Assembly: GCA_030834695.1 (NCBI GenBank)
Contig: JAUQXK010000038.1
Location: 1-64,000 of the forward strand
From: Desulfobacterales bacterium
GTDB taxonomy: Bacteria; Desulfobacterota; Desulfobacteria; Desulfobacterales; SpSt-501
Length of the DNA stretch: 64,000 nucleotides
Direction: 5' to 3'
In this document: piece by piece, positions 44,201 through 52,209 of the stretch
Position numbering within the stretch: position 1 is the first letter of the stretch
Layout of the letters: each line of letters starts with the position of its first letter
Made by a program: the position numbers and the translations under genes
Notes under the pieces: model-generated
Seen by the model: only the letters and a program-made list of their open reading frames with translations
The model's database searches: none
What the model was told of the DNA's origin: nothing

Positions 44201-44505
44201 TTGACTTCCGCGGCCGAAAAGTACTTGCCGCCATAACCCACGCCCGTTCCGCCGGCATAGGCGTCGCACAAATCGGTGGCGAGATTCACTAGGATCTCGC
44301 AGCTTCCCCATTCGCGCGCGTGTACTCCACCCGATAAGTAATACGCGTCGACCGTGTTCGCCGCCGCCACCCCCAGGCGGACGGCGTGGGTGACGCGGCC
44401 CTCAACTGTCGTGTGTGGAAGCGTGATCAGTTCACAAATCGTCGGATGAGCGGCGCCGAGTCCGATCAGGGCGGACTCCACCTCGGTGACATTCATGTAT
44501 GGCAT
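41290..44505 (-). CDS. Large M14 zinc carboxypeptidase with long C-terminal extension
   Basis: This 1071-residue protein begins with an M14 carboxypeptidase domain (about 1-350). Zn ligands are His62 and Glu65 (GGVHAREWG) and His215 (VDVHSYSED). The substrate-carboxylate site is Asn152-Arg153 and the general base is Glu325 (FTVEWGTEF). About 720 further residues form beta-rich modules without a recognised family, including a stretch of paired strands around 480-640 and a Cys-rich end (CREGC, CSDCHH). No Sec signal is visible at the start, unusual for M14 enzymes. The upstream 99-residue gene is only five bases away. Confidence 0.85.
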   Translation of the reverse strand: MPYMNVTEVESALIGLGAAHPTICELITLPHTTVEGRVTHAVRLGVAAANTVDAYYLSGGVHAREWGSCEILVNLATDLCDAYAGGTGVGYGGKYFSAAEVKALMERINVIIFPCVNPDGRNYSQTTAALWRKNRNPANSGGVASKIGVDINRNQDFLWDFNAAFAPAAVNVYVASSDPGQDTYHGNTPHSEVETKNINHIFDTYTRIRWYVDVHSYSEDILYVWGNDEVQVADTTRNFHNPAFNHQRGLIGDDYDEYIPDSDLSNLIALSEAFTRTLGEVRGKYYVAKPSFSLYPTSGTNQDYAYSRHFTNPGLSKALSFTVEWGTEFQPAWAEMQEIIKDVSSGLMGLGLEAIGIDSFIVTNRDTFSKDGVDSIADYEEAFYVIYDGFSPAELGLPAAEPTIRFLSSIGGSQISTMTAIKTSVVLENAGAPATPQRILFTYRVHFNGTSAFTAEKRDIFVEAAFGGITDVALMHLVNQPSPYMLDGPVTWLSTDVRVFQLRPGQKVHGSSSITLQDPNAVADAPYNYIQALLAELRGYGNADAPAFESLSTNELELSRTVGGVRVLNFALAKVRYRANSQDAVDVRAFFRTFNTMVSDLSYTSAVGAQMENYRRTSGGTTPLLGINHFFSGVGNQIVSIPYFAERRVNTASQSMTAQPDNTNKQTLVHAGGVEAHTYFGCWLDFNQTEPQFPVNVPSGNDGPFTNRIPILQLVRGIHQCLVAEIRFQPGAADPISNGATPSSSDRLAQRNLAILESDNPGIESTHRVQHTFLLKPSLSTRGAQLKAVASKSNQQARYDELVFRWNDLPRETVANLYLPEWKADDVIALAESLRPGPRIITKVDTNTVLFTVGDVAYIPIPGEIRDAIPGLLTLQLPLTVRDGQRYSVDVQHHTGLTFWADVRGENKRTKVNLSRRRVLGAFEVRVVVGSGEPLLRKLVRNLAVLRYVFQAIPVTDTWHPVFVRYLSQLGDQIAGLGVDPSLIPASPDDPGLPGEVHPEEPEQLTGKVREVIFDCFGDFKGFVLESCSDCHHIRSQEKGIAEVVLRACREGCTVTVCLSEHGLNKLIVRC

Positions 44506-44510
44506 CGTAG

Positions 44511-44810
44511 TTACCTCTTCTCGCCGATTCCGGTTGGTTTGACTTTTCCGCCCTCGAAGCGGTCGATCTTCGAAACCTCATTCTGACGCTGAGCCAATAC
44601 CTTCCCGTAGTTTGCGTCCTCTTCCTGTCGATAGCCAAGCGCCCTGACCCGCTTTGCTTCCTCAGGCGATGCATAGAGAACGATGCGGAATGAACCGTCG
44701 CTCTCGCGCCTCGGAGCGCCGCAATCGAGCGAGACCTGTGCTTTCGAAAGCACCTCGTTGAGTGCCTGCTGGTCGGGCAACCAGAGGGTGATCTTCACGA
44801 TGTCTTCCAT
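44511..44810 (-). CDS. Small protein upstream of M14 peptidase
   Basis: This 99-residue protein has GGGAGG before ATG. It shows a strand-helix-strand start (EDIVKITLWLPDQQALNEVLSKAQ), a segment FRIVLYASPEEAKRVRALGY that looks like a SPOR- or inhibitor_I9-like ferredoxin-type fold, and a charged tail. It is coupled with the M14 gene (five bases between them). It could be a chaperone-like propeptide or inhibitor of the signal-less peptidase; this is inference from context. Confidence 0.65.
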   Translation of the reverse strand: MEDIVKITLWLPDQQALNEVLSKAQVSLDCGAPRRESDGSFRIVLYASPEEAKRVRALGYRQEEDANYGKVLAQRQNEVSKIDRFEGGKVKPTGIGEKR

Positions 44811-45339
44811 AGCGCCTCCCTTGTCATCTCAATGATCGATTCCCAGCCCGCCAGGGTCACTGCTGACAGCAAGACTACGATACCTTGTTTCTGGATGGTC
44901 TTTAAACTTCAAATAATGAAAAAAAATGCGGCGTTCTGTTGAGTAGTCGCAACAGAATACTTTTTGCGCTTGAGTAGGAACCAGATCAGAATAGGAAGAA
45001 GAGAACTGCTGGCCGAGAGCCGAGTTTACTTTTACAATTTCCTATACCATTGCCGGCAATTGGGGTAAATACTGTCAATCATGTATATCTTGCTGGGATT
45101 TGCGGCAGGCGCTCATCGAACAAGCAAACCGTCGGGTAGCCCTCTATCGGTTTGGGACAAATCACGAATCGAGGAGGTTGGTGATACGTCGGATGTAACG
45201 AAGGCATTCAACAATCAATAATCATAAAAGATTAGTGCCGCATGTTCCTTTATTACCTCCGCTGCGCTATTTAAGTCAAAGTTTTTGTAAATGTTCACCG
45301 GGACGCTAGTGAAACTTACACGAGCCAGCCCAGATTGGG
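44811..45339. other. No gene recognised
   Basis: About 530 bases of low-coding-potential DNA between the M14 gene pair and the IS66 fragment. No hairpin terminator or repeat was found with confidence. Confidence 0.5.
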
Positions 45340-45770
45340 CGTTTGCTCTTTGAAATAGGCTTTAACGGACTCCACCAGGGGTGGGAAGGTCGGCTGGTTT
45401 CGCAGCCGGCAGGTCTGCCGGAAGGACAACCGCCGCTCTACCCAGCGATTGCCCTTCTCGCTCTGGGTGGCGTTGGAGCGTTTGCGCCACAGTACGGCAA
45501 AACGCAGCGCCCGCTCGGCGAGGTTTGGAAAGCCCACTGGCCTTGCGGATCAAATGCGCCAGGCACGCTTGCCGTTGATTGACCCAATTACGGTAAAGTC
45601 CCTAGTTGTCGCTGACCAGAATCCCTTGCCAGTTGTCAATCAACGCTTCAAACGCCTTCCGGGAACGGTTGGAATGCACGATGAAGAAGCTGGCCAAACA
45701 GTTGGTCATCGCCCACAGCCACTTGATGGCGCCGGCCTGCTGCCAGCTGGTCTCATCCAGATTATGAGCA
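45340..45770 (-). pseudogene. IS66-type transposase fragment
   Basis: The minus strand reads NLDETSWQQAGAIKWLWAMTNCLASFFIVHSNRSRKAFEALIDNWQGILVSDN, then a TAG where IS66 transposases have Tyr (DNYG). It continues GLYRNWVNQRQACLAHLIRKASGLS before a frame shift. This is the central DDE catalytic part (first Asp in LDET, second in SDN-G). N- and C-terminal parts and the insertion-sequence ends are missing. It directly abuts the Nudix gene. Confidence 0.85.
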
Positions 45771-45799
45771 ACGGTGGTTCATATCTTACTTCTAAGGTT

Positions 45800-46276
45800 T
45801 CAGGAATCGTCACGCGCTGGAAAATATTCCTGGAAGCAGTCGTATAATTTTGTGTATAGAGGTTTGCGAAAACCGGCAACGATATTTTCCAGTCTGCCAA
45901 AAGGCATCCATCGCCAGGAACTGGCCTCGCCGCCTCCTTTTACGTCTATCGTGTTCTCATCGCCCCTGTAGCGAAATAGAAACCAATATTGAACCTGGCC
46001 TCGTCCGGTTTTGGATTTTCTAAATTCAATCGGCAATTCATAGGCCAGAGGTTCTGGATGGGGTTGGATGAGTTCAAGATCGTTCTTCCTGATGCCGGTT
46101 TCTTCGAAAAGCTCACGGTATATTGCTTGAAGAGGCTCTTCGTCATGGTCGAGCCCACCTTGAGGCAACTGCCAGGATCCAGGGATTCCCTTTCGTTCAG
46201 TAGCGAAAACGAGCCCGGCTTCGTTGAGGATTACCGCGCCGGCTCCAACCCTATAATATTGCGCTGGCAACGTCAT
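45800..46276 (-). CDS. Nudix hydrolase, RppH-like
   Basis: This 158-residue protein has GAGGG before ATG. The Nudix box GGLDHDEEPLQAIYRELFEETGI (about residues 40-62) is perfect, with the metal-binding REx2E2xG core. The flanks (YRVGAGAVILNEAGLVFATERKGIPGSWQLPQGG at the start and WRWMPFGRLENIVAGFRKPLY near the end) match RppH/Ap4A pyrophosphohydrolases, which remove pyrophosphate from mRNA 5' ends or cleave dinucleoside polyphosphates. The intact length and motif suggest a working housekeeping gene at the edge of the scarred region. Confidence 0.9.
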   Translation of the reverse strand: MTLPAQYYRVGAGAVILNEAGLVFATERKGIPGSWQLPQGGLDHDEEPLQAIYRELFEETGIRKNDLELIQPHPEPLAYELPIEFRKSKTGRGQVQYWFLFRYRGDENTIDVKGGGEASSWRWMPFGRLENIVAGFRKPLYTKLYDCFQEYFPARDDS

Positions 46277-46634
46277 CAGTCCCTCTGCAGATTAACGATG
46301 TAAGAAATAGGGTTAAAATAATCGGCCTCGACCCAACCGAACGATTTCTCGCGGCGCTCGAAATGACGTATGGGCGGGCTTTTTACAGGATCATCATTAG
46401 CAGATTTAAAGATTCAAATAGGTTTCGTTGATTTTGTCAAAGTTTTTCTTGCTATCACCGGCCCGTTTCCGAATTTCTGGCAGTCACGCCAGCGAGCGGG
46501 CGAGGTTTTCTCCGGCTGTTTATCCACCCGGGCGCTAACGCTAATATGATAGCGGCGGCGGTGATTCTTTCGGGCGTCTTCATACAGGAAAAATGTCTAT
46601 TCGGTGGAAAATTCAGGTTGTATCTGGATTTTTT
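46277..46634. other. No gene recognised
   Basis: Intergenic region upstream of the Nudix gene and downstream of the Tat-peptide gene; both are on the minus strand, so it holds the Nudix promoter. A GCGGGCTTTTT stretch near 46375 is weakly terminator-like. Confidence 0.45.
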
Positions 46635-46874
46635 TTATAGCTTGTCCGCGTTGTTGAGGATATCCGATTGATAGACCTTTTCGGCCCGATCCGACGGGCT
46701 TACCTCTTCAACAGCCACCGATACCGAGCGCTCACTGAACTTTAAGATAGCCACTACATCCTTCAACTCTTCCTGCGCGGCGATGCCTGCAACTTTAAAA
46801 TTGCATACTGCAACCACACCCAGCGCTATGGCGCTATTCTTCAGAAACGTCCGACGCAAAAACTGTTGGCGCAA
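46635..46874 (-). CDS. Small twin-arginine signal protein (TTG start)
   Basis: The best start is TTG 46874: AAGGAGG lies nine bases upstream of it, whereas the longer frame would place that ribosome site inside the gene. The 79-residue product opens MRQQFLRRTFLKNSAIALGVVAVCNFKVAGIAAQ, a Tat export signal, followed by only about 45 residues (EELKDVVAILKF, VAVEEVSPSDRAEKVYQSD). Short Tat-signal proteins of this size accompany formate-dehydrogenase-type oxidoreductases, but no such gene is adjacent. It follows the AhpD-like gene by 30 bp. Confidence 0.55.
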   Translation of the reverse strand: MRQQFLRRTFLKNSAIALGVVAVCNFKVAGIAAQEELKDVVAILKFSERSVSVAVEEVSPSDRAEKVYQSDILNNADKL

Positions 46875-46904
46875 CCAATCGAGCCTCCTTGCTCGCAAGA
46901 GCCC

Positions 46905-47279
46905 TTATATTGCGGGAGGCAGGGTCCTTTTCTCTTTGAAATATTCCATCGCTCTCAAAACAAAGCGGGCGTAGGCTCCGGCTTGTCCACCCCCCATTTC
47001 AATGGCGACATCGATCGTCTCGTAAATTTCCTGGTCAGTAGCTCCGGACTGTTGGGCTTGGTCCAGGTGCCACTCCATGCATGGTTCGCACTTGGTGACG
47101 ATCGAGATGGAAAGCGCCATCAGTTCTTTTGCTTTCTTGGACAGCGCGCCATCCTTGAATGCTTTTTCCTCTAACTCAAGAAACGGCCTATACGTTTTCA
47201 CGTTGTTCAGGAATGTCAGGTGGAGTTTCTTTCTTTCCTCGGTGCTTTGGTCGATCTTCTGAAAGCTTAGGTCCTGCAT
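46905..47279 (-). CDS. Carboxymuconolactone decarboxylase / AhpD-like protein
   Basis: This 124-residue protein starts at MQDLSFQKIDQ after GGAGG (26 in-frame codons upstream lack support). It has the all-helical CMD fold with the redox motif CEPCMEWHLDQAQQSGA, a CxxC plus downstream His as in AhpD-type alkylhydroperoxidases, preceded by LSKKAKELMALSISIVTK. Likely a thiol-based peroxide or organic-radical reductase in the cytoplasm. It shares its strand with the small Tat protein downstream. Confidence 0.88.
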   Translation of the reverse strand: MQDLSFQKIDQSTEERKKLHLTFLNNVKTYRPFLELEEKAFKDGALSKKAKELMALSISIVTKCEPCMEWHLDQAQQSGATDQEIYETIDVAIEMGGGQAGAYARFVLRAMEYFKEKRTLPPAI

Positions 47280-47508
47280 ATCAACCCTCCGAATTGGTGT
47301 CGACAAACACGCGCAACCTATCATGGGATTCAATCGGGGTCCACCCCGATGGGACACCGCATATCCCTTCCTTTACCCGCCTCAACCGGCGCCCATATTT
47401 TTGGGCATCGGGGCTCGAGAGCCCGGCCGCACTCGGAAAACCTTTAGGGGTTCAATGACGATTTAGGCTGGGGGGCGAATCCCTCCGCGCGCCATAACAA
47501 AAGCATAG

Positions 47509-47542
47509 GGGCAACAGGCCAGACCGGTTGCCCGGCCTTTTT
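47509..47542 (+). terminator. GC hairpin with T-run
   Basis: GGGCAAC (47509-47515) pairs with GTTGCCC (47527-47533), and alternatively AGGCC with GGCCT, followed by TTTTTGATTTT. No gene ends nearby on the plus strand, so what it terminates is unclear. Confidence 0.5.
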
Positions 47543-47689
47543 GATTTTCAGCAGGTGTGATAAAAAGGGTGTATTGTAATGGCATGAATCGGGAATGCCA
47601 GAGTAGATTATATTGACAGCTTCTTTATGACGCCCATTGCCGATGGCCCTTCCAGGAAAAACCCAAAGACCCGAAATAGGAGAGCAAAG

Positions 47690-48004
47690 ATGAACGACAA
47701 AAGCACCGCATATCTGATCGGTCGAATCACGATCAAAGATCATGAAAAATGGGCGGAATATCGAAGCAAGGTCGGTGCCACCATTGCTCCATGGGGTGGC
47801 GAAATCATCTGCCGAGGCAAATGGGTGTCCACCCTGTGCGGCAAGCACGATCACGCTAACGCACTGGTAATGCGCTTTCCAGATTCGGGCGCCGTGAAAA
47901 AATGGTATGGTTCGGCCGCGTATCAGACGCTCATCCCCATTCGGGAGCAAGCGGCGGACATGATTTTAGAAATTTATGAGGCTGTTTCCTATCCGCAATC
48001 ATAA
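47690..48004 (+). CDS. DUF1330 domain protein
   Basis: This 104-residue protein starts at MNDKSTAYLIGRITIKD after AGGAG (the frame opens 21 codons earlier without a ribosome site). It has the ferredoxin-like dimeric alpha/beta-barrel pattern of DUF1330: YLIGRITIKDHEKWAEYRSKVGATIAPWGGEIICRG, HANALVMRFPDSGAVKKWYGSAAYQTLIPIREQAAD. Function of the family is unknown. Length is typical. Confidence 0.88.
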   Translation: MNDKSTAYLIGRITIKDHEKWAEYRSKVGATIAPWGGEIICRGKWVSTLCGKHDHANALVMRFPDSGAVKKWYGSAAYQTLIPIREQAADMILEIYEAVSYPQS

Positions 48005-48165
48005 CAATATCAAAGGCCTAAAACTGCATGTGCCCACCGTTCTCGAGCATTCTGAGCCGCTGACGTTTCACCGCCAGTTGGCAGCGGCTGGTGAATATCG
48101 AACAGGAGTTTACGATTCACCTGAGACGGCCATATCAACGGGAAAAGACATAGGCTAAATCACAC

Positions 48166-48909
48166 ATGATCGTACAAGAGATTTTCGCGAAGTCTGTCCT
48201 TTCCAAATCGCAAATCCAAGACTATGCCCTTAATCCATACGTGGGGTGCAGCCACTCCTGCCGCTACTGTTATGCTGCGTTCATGCGGAGGTTTACCGGT
48301 CACAGAGAAAAATGGGGCGAGTTCGTCGATATCAAAGTCAATGCTCCGGACCTGCTGGTTAGAGAAATCGAAAAGAAGCGGATGGGCAGGGTTTGGGTCA
48401 GCGGGGTCTGTGACCCCTATCAGGCGGCGGAAAAGAAGTACAGACTTACGGCTCGATGCCTGGAGGTTCTTTTGAGGCATCAATGGCCGGTGACCATTCA
48501 GACCAAGTCCTCCCTGGTACTGCGGGATATCGAGACCCTGGTGAAATTTGAAGATGCCGAAGTCGGCTTTTCCATAACGACCGCTGATGAAAGAATCCGG
48601 AAGCTCTTCGAACCTGGGGCTTCCCCGATCAAAGAAAGGATTTACGCCCTGGAGGTTCTTCATTCCAGAGGGATCAAAACTTTTGCCATGATCGCCCCCA
48701 TTCTTCCAAGGTCTGGCGGGTTGATAGAGCAACTTCCGGGAAAGGTCGATCATGTCCTGATAGACAGGCTCAATTATTCCTTCGCAAACCGGTTCTACGA
48801 GACAAACAATTTGAAATGGGCCAAGGAAAGCGCTTTTTTTATTCACAAGGCCGAGGAGTTGAAGGCGGGCTTTCACAGAAGGAACGTTCCCGTACGGGTG
48901 CTTTTTTAA
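48166..48909 (+). CDS. Radical SAM protein, SPL-like
   Basis: This 247-residue radical SAM enzyme has the [4Fe-4S] ligands in CSHSCRYC (Cys28, Cys32, Cys35), preceded by LNPYVGC as in the spore-photoproduct-lyase-like/Rv2578c group. It continues with VWVSGVCDPYQAAEKKYRLTARCLEVLLRHQ and IQTKSSLVLRDIE, all family landmarks, and a late FAMIAPILP strand. No SPASM domain is present. The cluster would reduce SAM to a 5'-deoxyadenosyl radical; the substrate is unknown. Stands alone. Confidence 0.88.
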   Translation: MIVQEIFAKSVLSKSQIQDYALNPYVGCSHSCRYCYAAFMRRFTGHREKWGEFVDIKVNAPDLLVREIEKKRMGRVWVSGVCDPYQAAEKKYRLTARCLEVLLRHQWPVTIQTKSSLVLRDIETLVKFEDAEVGFSITTADERIRKLFEPGASPIKERIYALEVLHSRGIKTFAMIAPILPRSGGLIEQLPGKVDHVLIDRLNYSFANRFYETNNLKWAKESAFFIHKAEELKAGFHRRNVPVRVLF

Positions 48910-49030
48910 GTCGTTTTGTGCCGTGGGGCCATAGGTGCAAGCGCTGGCCCCGGAAAAAAGGACAAGCGTTTAAGTGAAAACTCTGATCTACTGGACGCAG
49001 GGATCATGCGCCCCTCAAGGAGAGCAGGCC

Positions 49031-49380
49031 ATGAAAAGGGCCGGACGGAATCACGCGGCAACCTTCAAGGCCACGGTGGCGATAGCGGCTTTGCGCGGGG
49101 ATAAGACTCTCGCCGAGTTAGCCCAGCAGCATGATGTCCACCCGAATCAGATCGTACAGTGGAAGACCCAATTGCAAGAGCGCGCTACGGATCTGTTCGT
49201 AACGGCGACCGAGCGCAAGGCCGTAAGCGGTCCCAGCGTCAAGGACCTGCGCGTCAAGGTCGGCCAATCGGCAATGGAAAACGATTTTTTGGCCGGCGCG
49301 CTCGGTCGTATCGACGATGCGAGCGCCAAGCGATGATTGATCGGCAGCACCCGTTGCCGGTGGTAATGACCCGGCTATGA
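49031..49380 (+). pseudogene. IS3-family insertion sequence remnant (orfA plus orfB stub)
   Basis: From ATG 49031 (AAGGAG upstream) orfA encodes about 100 residues of the IS3/IS911 type. These are the HTH FKATVAIAALRGDKTLAELAQQHDVHPNQIVQWKTQL and the leucine-rich linker ending MENDFLAGALGRI (normally E-x-x-FL-x-x-L). It stops at 49336. OrfB begins at 49333 as MIDRQHPLPVV but ends after 15 codons, so the DDE catalytic part is deleted. No terminal inverted repeats were recognised. Confidence 0.85.
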
Positions 49381-49412
49381 ATCGATCATTCGGTTGAACG
49401 GAGGGTATTGTA

Positions 49413-49949
49413 ATGGATCGTGCTAAAATCGAATCGATCATCCGCGCGAACGGCTATGATGATTTCAAATGGATCTCTGGCAAGGAAGTGGTGGTTTCCC
49501 AGTGGCCGAGGTTCAAGTGTATGTACGGGTGCTCCAGCTACGGGAAGAAGGGCTCCTGCCCGCCGTCGGTTCCCTCGGTCGCCGAATGCCGGGAATTTTT
49601 CGGCGAATACGAACATGCTGCCGTCATCCACTTTCAGAAAAAGCTCAACCAGCCGGAAGACCGGAAAGAGTACAGCCGCAAAACCAACGCCAAGTTATTG
49701 AAACTCGAAAAAGCCGCCTTCCTGGCCGGGCATCAGAAGGCGTTTCTGTTGTTCATGGACGAATGCCGGATTTGCGAAGACTGCCCGGGCACGCGCAGCG
49801 AATGCAAAAACCTGCAGCTCTCCCGACCCTGCCCGGAGGGGCTGGGAGTGGATGTATTCGGGACCGTTCGAAAACTGGGATTTCCGATCGAGGTGCTGAC
49901 GGATTATGGGCAAACGATGAACCGGTATGCGTTTCTCATGGTGGAATGA
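49413..49949 (+). CDS. DUF2284 metal-binding protein
   Basis: This 178-residue cytoplasmic protein is rich in cysteine in paired motifs: RFKCMYGCSSYGKKGSCPP near 35-53 and DECRICEDCPGTRSECKN plus RPCPEGLGVDVFGT near 118-150. This is the pattern of DUF2284 (predicted iron-sulfur or metal-binding, frequent in methanogens and sulfate reducers). GGAGGG precedes the ATG. Function unknown; occurrence in anaerobes supports the organism assignment. The IS3 remnant lies directly upstream. Confidence 0.9.
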   Translation: MDRAKIESIIRANGYDDFKWISGKEVVVSQWPRFKCMYGCSSYGKKGSCPPSVPSVAECREFFGEYEHAAVIHFQKKLNQPEDRKEYSRKTNAKLLKLEKAAFLAGHQKAFLLFMDECRICEDCPGTRSECKNLQLSRPCPEGLGVDVFGTVRKLGFPIEVLTDYGQTMNRYAFLMVE

Positions 49950-50017
49950 AGGGGAGGCGATGAGAAGGAGCAGAGACTCTTTCAAACGGGAATGCACGGG
50001 AGAAAAGGCGGGGCGGA

Positions 50018-50275
50018 TTATTCGGATTCGAATTTTCCTCCGTCAGCTTCGGCATCCGGGTCTTTCAAAACAAAAACACACTCATCCAGATATTTTTTGA
50101 CCACCTCCCAGCCGCTGTTTTCCTCATCGTAAAGCCTTCTTGAAACAATGCCCACATCGACGGCATCGGGAGAATATTTCTTAACGCCATTTCTCAATGC
50201 CTTGTGGGCCGATGCAGACGAAGCAATCAGCAGAAGGGCGATCAGAAAAACCCAACGCCTCGCCAAGCTCAGCAT
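50018..50275 (-). CDS. Small secreted hypothetical protein
   Basis: It starts at MLSLARRWVFLIALLLIASSASA after AAGGAG. An obvious Sec signal peptide ends at about residue 23. The 60-residue mature part is acidic and charged (HKALRNGVKKYSPDAVDVGIVSRR...), with a single Cys. No family is recognised. It stands alone between DUF2284 and another exported small protein on the opposite strand. Confidence 0.65.
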   Translation of the reverse strand: MLSLARRWVFLIALLLIASSASAHKALRNGVKKYSPDAVDVGIVSRRLYDEENSGWEVVKKYLDECVFVLKDPDAEADGGKFESE

Positions 50276-50525
50276 TTCGTGCTCCTTTTTGGGTAAACCT
50301 GCAAATTGCGCGGCGATCTGGATTGGCCATGAAGATGCCCCGAGCATAGACGCGTTTGGTAATAATATAAGCGAGTTATTAAAGCAATGGGACGGGGAGG
50401 GGGTTCGGGCGGCGACTTGAGACCGATTCGGTTGAGTCTTTCAGGCAGGCTTGATGTTGAACACCCCCGGGCGTATCATTTGATCGAAATGCAATGAAAA
50501 AGCCATCGGCCGGGTGGGGGTGAAT

Positions 50526-50855
50526 ATGAAAGCAAGGAACGATCTGCTAGGACTTGTGATAATCGCTGCAATGACGTCATGCGCCGGTTCTGCATTGGCC
50601 TGGGATACCCGCTGGCAGTTCAAGCAGGCGGCCCCGGTCGTCCAATACGGATCAGGCCCAACGGACCTAGAGATGCGGAAAAAATTCGATTCCAACTCGA
50701 TGAACACGTTCAAGGGCACAATCGACGGCGGCAGCGGCTACACGGTCATGCGAAACCTGAACGGGGAAACCATGCGCGGAATCATCGATAGAGACGGATC
50801 CGGGCTCCTGCGCGACCAGAACGGTAAACTTTACCGAATCAATACCCGCTGGTAA
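50526..50855 (+). CDS. Small exported hypothetical protein
   Basis: Start MKARNDLLGL at 50526 is preferred over an in-frame codon at 50514 because GGGGGTG precedes it closely. A Sec signal peptide ends near residue 25 (GSALA-WD). The mature part of about 85 residues contains the repeated strand motif GTIDGGSGYTVMRNLNGETMRGIIDRDGSGLLRDQNGKLYRI, suggesting a small beta-sheet domain. No family is recognised. Confidence 0.65.
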   Translation: MKARNDLLGLVIIAAMTSCAGSALAWDTRWQFKQAAPVVQYGSGPTDLEMRKKFDSNSMNTFKGTIDGGSGYTVMRNLNGETMRGIIDRDGSGLLRDQNGKLYRINTRW

Positions 50856-50912
50856 TTTATTTGAACTCTGCGGGCAGCAGAAGGCTGCCAGGCGCTGACG
50901 GGGAGGAATGCC

Positions 50913-51428
50913 ATGGATGTATCGATCGCAATCCGGGGGAGGCGAAGCGTCCGGTCCTACAAGAGTCAGGAGGTTGAAAGCGATAAGATCGAGAAGGTCC
51001 TGGAGGCCGGCCGGCTTTCTCCTTCCGCCAACAACCGACAGGAATGGAAGTTCATCGTCGTTAAGAACGCAGAGACCAGAAAGAAGCTTGCCGCCGCAGC
51101 GATCAATCAATTCTTCATCGGCCAGGCGCCGGTGGTCCTCGTCGCCTGCGCCACCGAATCCAAGGCCGTGATGCTTTGCGGCCATCCGACCTATGCGGTG
51201 GACGTCTCTATCGCCTTTGCCTACATGCTGCTCCAAGCCCATGAACTCGGCCTGGGGACCTGCTGGATCGGGGCCTTCAGAGAGGACGAAGTGAAAGCGG
51301 TTCTCGGCGTGCCGAAGCATGTTCGGGTGGTAGCCCTGTCGCCGTTAGGCTACCCCGCCGTGGAGGCCTTGGCGCGAACCAGGAAGAGCCTTGACGAAGT
51401 TGCCTGCTACGAGGTCTATCATCACTAG
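50913..51428 (+). CDS. Nitroreductase family protein
   Basis: This 171-residue FMN-dependent protein has GGGGAGG before ATG. The N-terminal signature AIRGRRSVRSYKSQEV, the LSPSANNRQEWKFIVV strand, VDVSIAFAYMLLQAHELGLGTCWIGAF and VVALSPLGYPA are typical of short nitroreductases. It uses NAD(P)H to reduce nitro-, quinone- or flavin-type acceptors. No associated operon partner is visible. Confidence 0.92.
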   Translation: MDVSIAIRGRRSVRSYKSQEVESDKIEKVLEAGRLSPSANNRQEWKFIVVKNAETRKKLAAAAINQFFIGQAPVVLVACATESKAVMLCGHPTYAVDVSIAFAYMLLQAHELGLGTCWIGAFREDEVKAVLGVPKHVRVVALSPLGYPAVEALARTRKSLDEVACYEVYHH

Positions 51429-51439
51429 ACCGGCAGCGA

Positions 51440-51525
51440 AATACGCAAATACCGTCATGCCGGACTTGATCCGGCATCCATTACCGCTCTGGATTCCGGC
51501 TTTCGCCGGAATGACAAATCTTGGC
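51440..51525. repeat. REP-like palindrome pair
   Basis: Two hairpins in tandem: GCCGGA-cttga-TCCGGC at about 51460-51476 and TTCCGGC-ttt-CGCCGGAA with the common flanks CGTCATGCCGG and CCGGAATGACA. This layout is the widespread intergenic 'cgtcat...atgacg' repeat of many proteobacterial genomes. It lies directly downstream of the nitroreductase gene. Confidence 0.6.
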
Positions 51526-51720
51526 ATATTTAATTGACGAAGTAATAATTCGCTTCAACCCGGCAGGGGTTGAGACTCGTCTGCGGAACCCATCGGGCGT
51601 CCCAAACCGGCCCTAAAGAGAAAGCGGCGCGGCTTGTCTTCATTGCGGTCCCCATGGTAGATCACAAGAAAATTCAAGGCGGAAGCCCCGCCCGGATCAG
51701 GGTGAAAGCGGAGGTTGGTC

Positions 51721-52209
51721 ATGAATGAGTGCGGATTATTGAAGGGGAAAAGAATCCTGATCGTAGATGACGAAGTTGATGTTCTGGAGACTCTGGAAGA
51801 GCTTCTGGACGGATGCGAGATCAGGAAAGCCAACAGCTATACTGAGGCAAAGAGACTCTTTGAGACAGAGAAATTCGACATCGCGATCTTGGACATTATG
51901 GGAGTCCAAGGATATGAGCTGCTCGATCTGTCCAATCAGAAAAGGGTTACCGCCGTCATGCTGACGGCGCATGCGCTTGAGCCCGAAAGTGTTAAGCGTT
52001 CTTACAAAGAGGGCGCGGCGTCCTTTCTGCCCAAAGAAAAAATGACGGATATCAAACTGTATCTCTGCGATGTGTTGGAGGCGCAGCAAAAAGACCGAGA
52101 CCCCTGGTGGCGCTGGCTGGCGCGATTCTATACCTTCTGGAAAGAGGAATTGGGCAAGGACTGGCGGAAAATCGATCAGGAATTCTATGATAAGCTTAAA
52201 AAATTGTAG
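51721..52209 (+). CDS. Response regulator receiver protein, stand-alone
   Basis: It starts at MNECGLLKGKR after GGAGG. Residues 10-125 are a receiver domain with the acidic pair Asp16-Asp17, phosphoacceptor Asp58 (AILDIMG), Thr82 (LTAHA) and Lys105 (LPKEK), so it is phosphorylation-competent. The remaining 45 residues (DPWWRWLARFYTFWKEELGKDWRKIDQEF) are a Trp-rich helical tail, not a DNA-binding domain. No histidine kinase gene is nearby. Confidence 0.9.
   Translation: MNECGLLKGKRILIVDDEVDVLETLEELLDGCEIRKANSYTEAKRLFETEKFDIAILDIMGVQGYELLDLSNQKRVTAVMLTAHALEPESVKRSYKEGAASFLPKEKMTDIKLYLCDVLEAQQKDRDPWWRWLARFYTFWKEELGKDWRKIDQEFYDKLKKL

Noticed and set aside
47388-47492. Possible tRNA-Ser-like gene ending ...CCTCCGCGCGCCA
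   Set aside because: A T-arm-like hairpin and CCA are followed by a terminator, but no matching acceptor 5' strand, D-arm or correct anticodon stem could be drawn, and the T-loop lacks TTC.
48001-48165. Candidate small gene between DUF1330 and the radical SAM gene
   Set aside because: The 60-codon frame at 47976 begins inside DUF1330 and has no ribosome site or plausible composition.
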